DNA of 5,747 nucleotides from an uncultured Bacillaceae bacterium (lineage in GTDB: Bacteria > Bacillota > Bacilli > Bacillales > Pradoshiaceae): the NCBI GenBank assembly GCA_904501845.1, contig CAJGCH010000197.1:1-5747 (forward strand). Direction: 5' to 3'. The notes beneath the pieces were generated by a model. It did no database searches and had not been told where the DNA came from. It saw only the letters and a program-made list of their open reading frames with translations. Positions within the stretch are counted from its first letter, which is position 1. Every line of letters begins with the position of its first letter. Made by a program: the position numbers and the translations under genes. Positions 1 to 5,441 of the stretch are shown one piece after another.

Positions 1-378
1 GACTGCCTTCTCTATCTCTTTCATCCAGAACTGGCTGCGCTCGGACAATATCAGGTGAATCAACGACAATTCTATGAATGGATTGGACAGGTAAATACAT
101 TTGCACAGGAAGTCCCTTGCTACAGTGCTGGGATAAGGGAGTTAAGGAAAGGAGAAAACCGCCTTTTTCTAACCACAGACGGGCTAGTCGAATGTCCAAA
201 CGAACCGTTTTCTCACGCTATCGATATCTATGAATCCTTCGGTGATAAGGGTGATAGTAAGAATGTATCATCCGTTCTGAAGACGATCCAAGATAATGGA
301 GTGAGAGATAGTACGACGATGATTACTTGGACGACACATATTTTAAAGGAAGTGACCAGGCCTAGTAATTCCTGCTAA
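1..378 (+). CDS. PP2C-like serine/threonine protein phosphatase, C-terminal part (5' end outside window)
   Basis: The reading frame is open from the first base, so the gene starts upstream; the GTG at position 55 is internal, because the 18 codons before it are protein-like (DCLLYLFHPEL...). The visible 125 residues look like the C-terminal half of a PP2C-family phosphatase, which removes phosphate from Ser/Thr residues using two metal ions. The first residues, DCLLYLF, resemble the 'GDSRxYL' strand of the family. FLTTDGLVE (residues 56-64) matches the conserved (L)xSDGLxE strand that supplies a metal-binding Asp (here D60). RDSTTMITW (102-110) sits where the final 'DNxTxxV' motif is expected, with Ser in place of the usual Asn. 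The frame ends at TAA 376-378 and is followed by hairpins. The family call rests on these short motifs only; the metal-binding N-terminal half is not visible, and the substrate and regulation cannot be inferred. Confidence 0.7.
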   Translation, partial: DCLLYLFHPELAALGQYQVNQRQFYEWIGQVNTFAQEVPCYSAGIRELRKGENRLFLTTDGLVECPNEPFSHAIDIYESFGDKGDSKNVSSVLKTIQDNGVRDSTTMITWTTHILKEVTRPSNSC

Positions 379-464
379 CTTCCTGATTTTCTCTCCAATC
401 TTTGATATGTGATTTCAGATGAAAACATAGATTTTTATAATAAAATAAGCTCTTTTGTCTATTT

Positions 465-521
465 TGACTCTGTCGGGTCATAGATGCGATGATTTCATTG
501 TGAAGTCATCGCATTTCTCCA
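465..521 (+). terminator. Tandem hairpins, likely terminator of the phosphatase gene
   Basis: Two hairpins follow one another. The first pairs TGACTC (465-470) with GGGTCA (475-480) around a 4-nt loop, with one G-T pair. The second is stronger: ATGCGATGA (484-492) pairs perfectly with TCATCGCAT (506-514), and the stem continues inward through 493-497 with 501-505 (one G-T pair), giving about 14 bp and a 3-nt loop. The T run after it is short and broken (TTTCTCC), so as an intrinsic terminator it is imperfect. It lies 86-106 bp after the phosphatase stop codon, and no + strand gene follows until 3740. Confidence 0.55.
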
Positions 522-575
522 TTTACAGACGATACCCCTGAGAACTAAAATCACCCATTCTTCAACGGAGGAGCT

Positions 576-629
576 AAAAAAAGACTGACCCCTTCAAGCC
601 CGCTGGAACGGTGCTTTTGGAGGCAGTCT
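576..629 (-). terminator. Rho-independent terminator of the SLH 5'-nucleotidase gene
   Basis: Read on the minus strand, this begins 12 nt after the nucleotidase stop codon. AGACTG (629-624) pairs with CAGTCT (587-582) as the stem base, followed by a CC/GG pairing with a one-base bulge, an internal loop, and an inner AAGC/GCTT helix capped by a CCG/CGG pair. The structure runs directly into seven T residues (576-582 read on the minus strand). A hairpin plus U tract right after the stop is the classic Bacillus intrinsic terminator layout. Confidence 0.85.
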
Positions 630-641
630 CATTAAATTTGT

Positions 642-2741
642 TTATTGTCTTGCTGCATCAATGATACGGCCTTCCACGCTCGGTGAGACGGTTTGGTCAG
701 GGAAGGATTGAATGTAATCAGAGAAAATTTCCCAGTCGACGAAGCCTGGCTCACTTACACGGCCATCAGCGTATATGTCCGCGAAGACTCCATAGCCGTC
801 ACCACCCTTAGCGGTAAAGATATTCGTAGCTGCATAATAGGTTGAAGTGTCAGATAGGGCTGTATATTCGCCGTTTTGCAGGACTTCAACTGATTGGACG
901 CGGGCGCCCGCCTGCTTTGAGCTGTCATAAGTAAAGCGCATGCCTGCTACTTGCAGGAATCCTCCGCTTGCGTTCGGTGCAGCGCTCACGCTATGTTCAA
1001 GGGCTGTTTTCAGCTCTGAGCCGGTAATTTCCATGATGGCAAGGGCATTGCTGAAAGGAAGAACCGTCATCACGTCAGCCAATGTGATTGGTCCAGCCTC
1101 TAAGGTTGTACGGACACCGCCGCCGTTTTGCAGGGCAATTACGGTATTTGGATTAATGGCTTTTGCCTTGGCTAGCATGCCGTCAGCAATCAAGTTGCCG
1201 AGATTTGTTTCACCTGTTCTAGCCGCAGGGTTGCCTCCGATTAGGTCCACGGTTGTCGACCCGACAACCTGATTTTTCTTGGCATCAACGACAGGCTTGT
1301 ACTTGCCAAGAATTTGGGCGGCTTCTGGGTCATCCGCGAAGATAAAGGTGCCATCTTCGTTCTTTGCATCAATGCCGATCAGTTCACCGTCATAGGCGAT
1401 GACCTTCCCCTTTTTGTCAAAGCTGACATCAAGCTCGCCTAGGAACTTGGAATATTCATTTGCTTGGACGAGAACTGTCGGTTCTTTGTATTTTTCGACC
1501 ACGACAGGCTCAGAAAGCTCCGTATGGGAGTGGCCGCCGACAATGACGTCGATGCCTTCGACTTGGTTGGCAAGCTCGAGGTCATTGTCTCCGCCGCCGT
1601 CATTATAGCCGATATGGGTAAGGGCGATAATCTTATCGACGCCTTGCTTCTTGAATGCCTTTACAGAGGCTTTAGCTGAGGCGATATAGTCTTCAAATTT
1701 CACATCACCTGGGCTAGAGATGCTCGCCGTCTCGGCGGTCGTTAAGCCGAAGATGCCGACTTTTTCCCCGTTGATGTTTTTGATGATGCCATTATAGATT
1801 TTGCCGTCTTTCGCTTTTTTCGTATATGTGTTGAACTCTAAGTCTTTCATGAGTGCATCCTCGCTGAAATCAACATTCGCGCTCACGAATGGGAAATCGG
1901 CATTTTGCACGAATGGAAGCAATGCTTCACTACCAAGGTCGAATTCATGGTTGCCGAAAGTCATCGCGTCGAATCCGGCGAGGTTCATCAGTTCTAGGTC
2001 TGCAAGACCCTTGAATTCATTGAAATAAAGAGTGCCGGAGAATACATCACCCGCATGGAGCAGAAGATTGTTTGTATTTCCTTTGCGGTGCTCATAGATT
2101 GCGCTGATTTGCCGTGGTGTGTTTTCGATATTGGCGTGTGTGTCATTTACATGAAGAACACGTAATTGATAGTCAGGAGATTTAATGGCTAATTGAAGCA
2201 TCGTAATGAATTCGGATAAGGTAACCTTTTGGCTGTAGCCAAATTCTGTTTCAGAGATTCCGTCCGCAATCCCATACAGGACAACAGAACCAATCAATTC
2301 TTCGTATTTCGCTGGTACATCGGTGAAATCTGTCTCTGTGCTTCCTTTCAAATTGAAAGCCTTGGCGATCCAGACAGCGAATTCACCGCGTGTTAACGCA
2401 ACCTTGCTGCCAAACGTCTTCCCGTTCTTTTCTAGGATGCCGGCATGAACCAAGCTGTTCACGGCTTTTTCAGATGCTTTTGGTACATCCTTAAATCCGG
2501 CTTTTGGAACCTTTTTGTTATCGATTTTTAGGGCTTTTGCCATCAAGCTAGCTGCATCAGCCCGGCTGATGGAAGTTTGTTTCTTGACGCTTTTTTGTGA
2601 AACGCCCAGTTCCTGAATGAAACGAGCATCACTTTGGACGGTTGTGCTTGCGCCTGCAGCAGGCACGATTAATGTTCCGCCAAGAGCTGCAATCATCGTG
2701 ACGATGGCTAACATACGATAGAATTTCAATCGAAATCTCAT
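642..2741 (-). CDS. Secreted SLH-domain 5'-nucleotidase / UDP-sugar hydrolase family protein
   Basis: This 699-residue protein should hydrolyse extracellular nucleoside monophosphates (and perhaps UDP-sugars or cyclic nucleotides) to release nucleoside and phosphate. The N-terminus is a signal peptide: basic MRFRLKFYR, a hydrophobic stretch to about residue 29, and a likely AGA cleavage site at 29-31. SLH segments follow: a degenerate half unit (about 57-73), then units at about 83-131 and 139-187, each opening with F-x-DVP and ending in a T/S-rich helix. They would hold the protein to cell-wall polysaccharide. The metallophosphatase domain spans about 191-410 with NDTH (D200, H202), GD (D232), GNHEFD (N264, H265, D268), LTHIG (H376) and GGHSH (H404, H406), the full UshA-type metal and catalytic set. 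The C-terminal 5'-nucleotidase domain (about 490-665) has NGGGVR (539-544), LPFSN (561-565) and GGDGY (646-650), which form the substrate pocket in UshA. There is no LPXTG motif. The ATG is supported by AAAGGGGAG at 2748-2756, 6 nt away. The precise substrate is uncertain. Confidence 0.93.
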   Translation of the reverse strand: MRFRLKFYRMLAIVTMIAALGGTLIVPAAGASTTVQSDARFIQELGVSQKSVKKQTSISRADAASLMAKALKIDNKKVPKAGFKDVPKASEKAVNSLVHAGILEKNGKTFGSKVALTRGEFAVWIAKAFNLKGSTETDFTDVPAKYEELIGSVVLYGIADGISETEFGYSQKVTLSEFITMLQLAIKSPDYQLRVLHVNDTHANIENTPRQISAIYEHRKGNTNNLLLHAGDVFSGTLYFNEFKGLADLELMNLAGFDAMTFGNHEFDLGSEALLPFVQNADFPFVSANVDFSEDALMKDLEFNTYTKKAKDGKIYNGIIKNINGEKVGIFGLTTAETASISSPGDVKFEDYIASAKASVKAFKKQGVDKIIALTHIGYNDGGGDNDLELANQVEGIDVIVGGHSHTELSEPVVVEKYKEPTVLVQANEYSKFLGELDVSFDKKGKVIAYDGELIGIDAKNEDGTFIFADDPEAAQILGKYKPVVDAKKNQVVGSTTVDLIGGNPAARTGETNLGNLIADGMLAKAKAINPNTVIALQNGGGVRTTLEAGPITLADVMTVLPFSNALAIMEITGSELKTALEHSVSAAPNASGGFLQVAGMRFTYDSSKQAGARVQSVEVLQNGEYTALSDTSTYYAATNIFTAKGGDGYGVFADIYADGRVSEPGFVDWEIFSDYIQSFPDQTVSPSVEGRIIDAARQ

Positions 2742-2791
2742 ATACCGCTCCCCTTTGATTCAATATGACCATATCAATGGCCTCAAGTTTG

Positions 2792-2820
2792 ATTATAAAT
2801 AGTTTTAGAGAGATTCGACA
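2792..2820 (-). promoter_or_regulatory. Candidate promoter of the SLH 5'-nucleotidase gene
   Basis: On the minus strand a perfect TATAAT (-10) occupies 2792-2797, about 50 bp before the start codon, in a very AT-rich stretch. At 17-bp spacing the -35 position (2815-2820) reads TGTCGA, a poor match to TTGACA, and there is no TG extension of the -10. The element is therefore either weak or dependent on an activator. The -35 position coincides with one copy of the 9-bp direct repeat described separately. Confidence 0.45.
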
Positions 2821-2876
2821 TTAATTTTAGGGAAAATAAGGAAAAAGGCCTAGTTCATTTATTCTCTATTCGACAT
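2813..2876. repeat. Spaced 9-bp direct repeat ATTCGACAT upstream of the nucleotidase gene
   Basis: ATTCGACAT occurs at 2813-2821 and again at 2868-2876 in the same orientation, with starts 55 bp apart (about five helical turns). On the transcribed strand it reads ATGTCGAAT. The proximal copy covers the -35 position of the candidate promoter. This could be a pair of regulator sites or chance; no known operator consensus was recognised. Confidence 0.35.
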
Positions 2877-2917
2877 AGTATTTCTTATTTCAGATATATC
2901 TATGTTCTCTTACTAAT

Positions 2918-3562
2918 TCATTGTTTTTGGGCCAATAACTCGAGGGCACTATGGTAATGAGGCTCCCCGTGGCTCAGATCCATTGCGTATGAATGAGCTG
3001 TCTTAATGGTTGTGTATGTAGGGAATAATCCTTCAAATTCATCTTTCGTAAAGTAATGAAGGAACATATTATTCGTTGAATCAAAAAATGAGTTTCTGCC
3101 TAATCGCTTATATTTGTCGATTGCCTTCTTCCGGCTGGGTTCATTTATATCAAATGCATTCACATAGACCAAGCCATCCTTGACCAATCCTTTTTTAACT
3201 TTATCAATAATCAGAGCAATCTCTTCTTCAGGAAAAAAGGTAAGAACATTAGATAAGATAATCAGAGAATAATGATGCGGCTGGATATCGAAAGTGGTGA
3301 TATCATCCACTTTAGCCTCAATATTCAGTTGAAGTTTTTCGGAAATGGCTAAGCATCGTTTTATTGCTGTTTCTGATAGGTCAATGCCTTCGACCGCAAA
3401 TCCTTTTTGAGCAAAAAAGAAGGCGTTTCTTCCTTCCCCAATACCGATATCTAACACCTTACCCTCAGCCGGAACCAGCTCTGCATACTGAGTTAATGTG
3501 CTATTGGGCTTCATTCCCCATAATAATTCGCTGTTTTTGTATTCATCTTCCCAATTTTTCAT
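2918..3562 (-). CDS. Class I SAM-dependent methyltransferase (TehB/methyltransferase-domain type)
   Basis: This 214-residue protein should transfer a methyl group from S-adenosylmethionine to an unidentified acceptor in the cytoplasm. Motif I is clear, VLDIGIGEGRN (residues 36-46), followed by FAVEGIDLS (55-63) whose D61 would bind the SAM ribose. VDDIT (85-89) fits motif II at the adenine, and YSLIILSNVLTFF (98-110) fits the next strand and following helix. The closing strand VYVNAF lies at 132-137. The GxGxGRN pattern and short length resemble TehB-like and related small-molecule methyltransferases, but tellurite resistance should not be assumed. I chose ATG at 3560-3562 because AAAGGA (3571-3576) sits 8 nt upstream; the frame extends 8 codons further to a TTG at 3584-3586, but that start would contain the ribosome binding site inside the gene. 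No clear terminator follows, so some transcription may continue into the nucleotidase gene 176 bp downstream. Confidence 0.82.
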   Translation of the reverse strand: MKNWEDEYKNSELLWGMKPNSTLTQYAELVPAEGKVLDIGIGEGRNAFFFAQKGFAVEGIDLSETAIKRCLAISEKLQLNIEAKVDDITTFDIQPHHYSLIILSNVLTFFPEEEIALIIDKVKKGLVKDGLVYVNAFDINEPSRKKAIDKYKRLGRNSFFDSTNNMFLHYFTKDEFEGLFPTYTTIKTAHSYAMDLSHGEPHYHSALELLAQKQ

Positions 3563-3568
3563 CTGCCG

Positions 3569-3577
3569 CTTCCTTTC
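3569..3577 (-). promoter_or_regulatory. Ribosome binding site deciding the methyltransferase start
   Basis: The minus strand reads GAAAGGAAG here, with the AAAGGA core at 3571-3576. Its 8-nt spacing to ATG 3560-3562 selects that codon over the TTG at 3584-3586, which lies upstream of this site. Confidence 0.7.
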
Positions 3578-3600
3578 TTTCAACAATCTGTCAACGATTC

Positions 3601-3609
3601 ATTTTACCA
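3601..3609 (-). promoter_or_regulatory. Candidate extended -10 promoter of the methyltransferase gene
   Basis: The minus strand reads TGG-TAAAAT, a TGn extension followed by a -10 hexamer matching TATAAT at 5 of 6 positions, about 40 bp upstream of the methyltransferase ATG. The region 17 bp further upstream reads CTCTAA, not a recognisable -35, which is tolerable for extended -10 promoters. Confidence 0.4.
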
Positions 3610-3724
3610 TTTAATTCCGAATATTAGAGGCTAAGTATTTTGCATGTTTCCTTTATCACCTATCAGGGAATGGAATACTATTTGTGGATAATACAACATT
3701 TTTTCCTAAGAATGATAACAATTG

Positions 3725-3731
3725 AGAGAGG
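3725..3731 (+). promoter_or_regulatory. Ribosome binding site deciding the glcU start
   Basis: AGAGAGG lies 8 nt before ATG 3740-3742. The alternative in-frame TTG at 3722 has no upstream Shine-Dalgarno sequence and would place this site inside the coding region. Confidence 0.7.
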
Positions 3732-3739
3732 TATTGCAG

Positions 3740-4591
3740 ATGGAAGGAATCTTATATGCACTATTGCCCGCGCTCGCGTGGGGAAGCTTGGTGCTTGTCA
3801 GCGAAAAACTCGGAGGTGACCCAAAATCCCAGACATTAGGGATTACAACGGGTTCGCTCTTATTCGGTCTTGTCATGTATTTCATCCAGCAGCCAGAGAT
3901 GAGCATGACAGTATGGATTGTCGGGATGATCTCCGGAGCGGGCTGGGCTGTCGGACAGCTCAATCAATTCAATAGCGTACAGAATATGGGTGTATCGAAG
4001 ACGGTGCCGATTTCTACCGGTCTTCAATTACTTGGGACAACCTTCTTCGGGGTTGTCATTTTTAAGGAATGGTCAGGCACAATGACCATTATTCTAGGCC
4101 TTTTGGCGATTGCCGCCATCATCGCCGGCATCATCCTGACGGGTGTCGGACAAGGGAAGGATTCAGAAGAAGGCAGCAAGAAAAAAGGGGCCATGTTCCT
4201 CGGAATATCGACGGTTGGATTTGTTCTCTATGTGGTCATTGTCCGCTGGTATGACCTTGATGGATGGGCAGCTATCCTGCCCCAAGGGGTCGGCATGTTC
4301 ATTGCCACGCTCCTGCTCTCCATTAAGGATAATCCGTTCAATAAGTATATGGTCCGCAATGTGCTGGCCGGAATTATGTGGGCAATCGGGAATATCGGTC
4401 TTTTGCTTGCCAACCCGCTAGTCGGTGTCGCGATTGGTTTCTCTTTCTCGCAAATGGGGATTGTCATCTCCACATTGGGAGGCATCTTCCTTCTTGGCGA
4501 GAAGAAATCGAAGAAGCAGCTTACGTTTATCATCATCGGGTGTGCGCTCGTCATTGCTGGAGGAGTGCTGCTCGGATTCACGAAAGAATAA
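3740..4591 (+). CDS. glcU: GlcU-type glucose permease
   Basis: This 283-residue membrane protein belongs to the GlcU/RhaT-like sugar transporter family (drug/metabolite transporter superfamily), which takes up glucose by proton symport without phosphorylating it. The sequence opens MEGILYALLPALAWGS and continues with KLGGDPKSQTLGITTGSLLFG, closely following B. subtilis GlcU (which starts MDLLLALLPALFWGS). PISTGLQLLGTTFFGV (90-105) is another family signature. About ten hydrophobic segments can be read: roughly 2-20, 31-50, 57-76, 86-108, 113-136, 150-170, 174-194, 206-224, 228-252 and 259-280, with a charged lysine/glutamate-rich loop at 138-149 dividing the two five-helix halves. Length is close to that of B. 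subtilis GlcU. The downstream neighbour, glucose dehydrogenase, follows 17 bp after the stop, reproducing the known glcU-gdh operon order and strongly supporting the assignment. In B. subtilis the operon is transcribed in the forespore by sigma-G; no clear sigma-G or sigma-A promoter was seen here. Confidence 0.92.
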   Translation: MEGILYALLPALAWGSLVLVSEKLGGDPKSQTLGITTGSLLFGLVMYFIQQPEMSMTVWIVGMISGAGWAVGQLNQFNSVQNMGVSKTVPISTGLQLLGTTFFGVVIFKEWSGTMTIILGLLAIAAIIAGIILTGVGQGKDSEEGSKKKGAMFLGISTVGFVLYVVIVRWYDLDGWAAILPQGVGMFIATLLLSIKDNPFNKYMVRNVLAGIMWAIGNIGLLLANPLVGVAIGFSFSQMGIVISTLGGIFLLGEKKSKKQLTFIIIGCALVIAGGVLLGFTKE

Positions 4592-4592
4592 G

Positions 4593-4600
4593 AAAGGAGG
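4593..4600 (+). promoter_or_regulatory. Strong ribosome binding site for gdh (GTG start)
   Basis: AAAGGAGG, an almost full anti-Shine-Dalgarno match, lies between the glcU stop and gdh, 8 nt before GTG 4609-4611. It fixes the GTG as the start; the resulting N-terminus MYDSL matches the MYxDL start of known Bacillus glucose dehydrogenases. Confidence 0.85.
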
Positions 4601-4608
4601 ATTAGAGA

Positions 4609-5394
4609 GTGTATGATAGTTTAAAAGATAAAGTTGTCTTGATCACGGGTGCCGCATCAGGTATTGGGAGAGGAATGGCTGAGCGGTTTGGGAAAGAACA
4701 AGCCAAGGTTGTCATCAATTATCATTCAGATAAGCATGACTACAACGAGATTATTGACACGATAAAATCCTATGGCGGGGATGCCGCGGCCGTTCAAGGT
4801 GATGTCTCGAACGAAGAGGATGTTAAAAAAATGATTGATTATGCAGTCGAGACATTCGGTAGCCTGGACGTCATGATCAATAATGCCGGGATGGAAAATC
4901 AAGTGGAATCTCATAAATTATCCTTGGAGGATTGGCAGAAGGTCATCGATATTAATCTGACAGGCGCTTTCCTTGGAAGCCGTGAGGCACTTAAATACAT
5001 GGTCGAAAACAATATTAAAGGCTCCATCATCAATATGTCATCCGTGCATGACCGTATTCCTTGGCCGCAATTCGTTCACTATGCAGCAAGCAAGGGCGGA
5101 GTGAAGCTAATGACAGAAACATTGGCGATGGAATACGCTCCGCATGGCATCAGGGTCAACAGCATTTGCCCCGGCGCTATCAAAACGCCAATCAACGCAG
5201 AGAAATTCGATGACCCTGAACAAAGAAAACAAGTAGAGGACATGATTCCGCTTGGCAAGATTGGAAACCCTGAGCAAATAGCGGCTTGTGCCGCCTGGCT
5301 CGCCTCTGATGAAGCAAGCTATGTGACCGGATTATCGCTCTATGCCGATGGCGGCATGACGTTGTACCCGGGCTTCCAAGGGGGAAGAGGGTAA
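4609..5394 (+). CDS. gdh: Glucose 1-dehydrogenase (NAD(P)+), SDR family
   Basis: This enzyme oxidises beta-D-glucose to D-glucono-1,5-lactone with NAD+ or NADP+; it forms tetramers in characterised Bacillus homologues. The protein has 261 residues, exactly the length of the Bacillus megaterium and B. subtilis enzymes, and aligns without gaps as far as I can recall them. Visible SDR features are the cofactor loop TGAASGIG (13-20), NNAG (91-94), N116, and the catalytic Ser145, Tyr158 and Lys162 (YAASK). The segments NLTGAFLGSREA (116-127), PINAEKF (194-200) and the C-terminal YADGGMT...GRG are typical of glucose dehydrogenase rather than other SDRs. Position 252 is Leu where the classic enzymes have Gln, and position 39 is His where B. 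megaterium has Arg. It is co-transcribed with glcU, so imported free glucose is its likely substrate; in B. subtilis the enzyme is made in the forespore and acts during germination. Translation starts at GTG behind a strong ribosome binding site. Confidence 0.95.
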   Translation: MYDSLKDKVVLITGAASGIGRGMAERFGKEQAKVVINYHSDKHDYNEIIDTIKSYGGDAAAVQGDVSNEEDVKKMIDYAVETFGSLDVMINNAGMENQVESHKLSLEDWQKVIDINLTGAFLGSREALKYMVENNIKGSIINMSSVHDRIPWPQFVHYAASKGGVKLMTETLAMEYAPHGIRVNSICPGAIKTPINAEKFDDPEQRKQVEDMIPLGKIGNPEQIAACAAWLASDEASYVTGLSLYADGGMTLYPGFQGGRG

Positions 5395-5399
5395 GGATG

Positions 5400-5440
5400 A
5401 ATGAAGGCAGCTCCCTTTCTATTAGGGTGCTGCCTTCATT
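5400..5440. terminator. Bidirectional terminator between gdh and the converging esterase gene
   Basis: AATGAAGGCAGC (5400-5411) pairs perfectly with GCTGCCTTCATT (5429-5440), a 12-bp stem; after one T-T mismatch CCC (5413-5415) pairs with GGG (5425-5427), leaving a 9-nt loop. It starts 5 nt after the gdh stop and ends just before the stop codon of the opposing gene (5442-5444). T-rich bases follow only loosely (CATTATTAT on +, CATTCATCC on -), so termination relies on the stable stem. The position between two convergent stops argues for use in both directions. Confidence 0.75.
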
Positions 5441-5441
5441 A

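Noticed and set aside
940..2028. Several + strand open frames of 69-110 codons opposite the nucleotidase gene
   Set aside because: They lie wholly inside a strongly supported minus-strand gene, have no family-like motifs, and no convincing ribosome binding sites.
2873..2905. Inverted repeat ACATAG / CTATGT as terminator of the methyltransferase gene
   Set aside because: Only 6 bp with a 21-nt loop and no T run after it on the minus strand; too weak to call a terminator.
2742..2917. PhoP box for the nucleotidase gene
   Set aside because: Phosphate control would make sense, but no TTAACA-like direct repeats with the proper short spacing were found; the TTAA-containing pieces are ordinary AT-rich sequence.
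2918..3562. Calling the methyltransferase a tellurite-resistance protein
   Set aside because: The motif pattern resembles TehB-like enzymes, but the same pattern occurs in many small-molecule methyltransferases and no tellurite-resistance neighbour is present.
3664..3692. Possible sigma-A promoter for glcU with GATAAT at 3687-3692
   Set aside because: The -10 matches at 5 of 6 positions but the -35 position (CAGGGA at 17-bp spacing) is poor and there is no TG extension; not strong enough to annotate.
3706..4581. Minus-strand open frames at 3706-3963 and 4228-4581 and overlapping + frames inside glcU
   Set aside because: They are antisense or out-of-frame shadows of a clear GlcU homologue, with proline/serine-rich low-quality translations.
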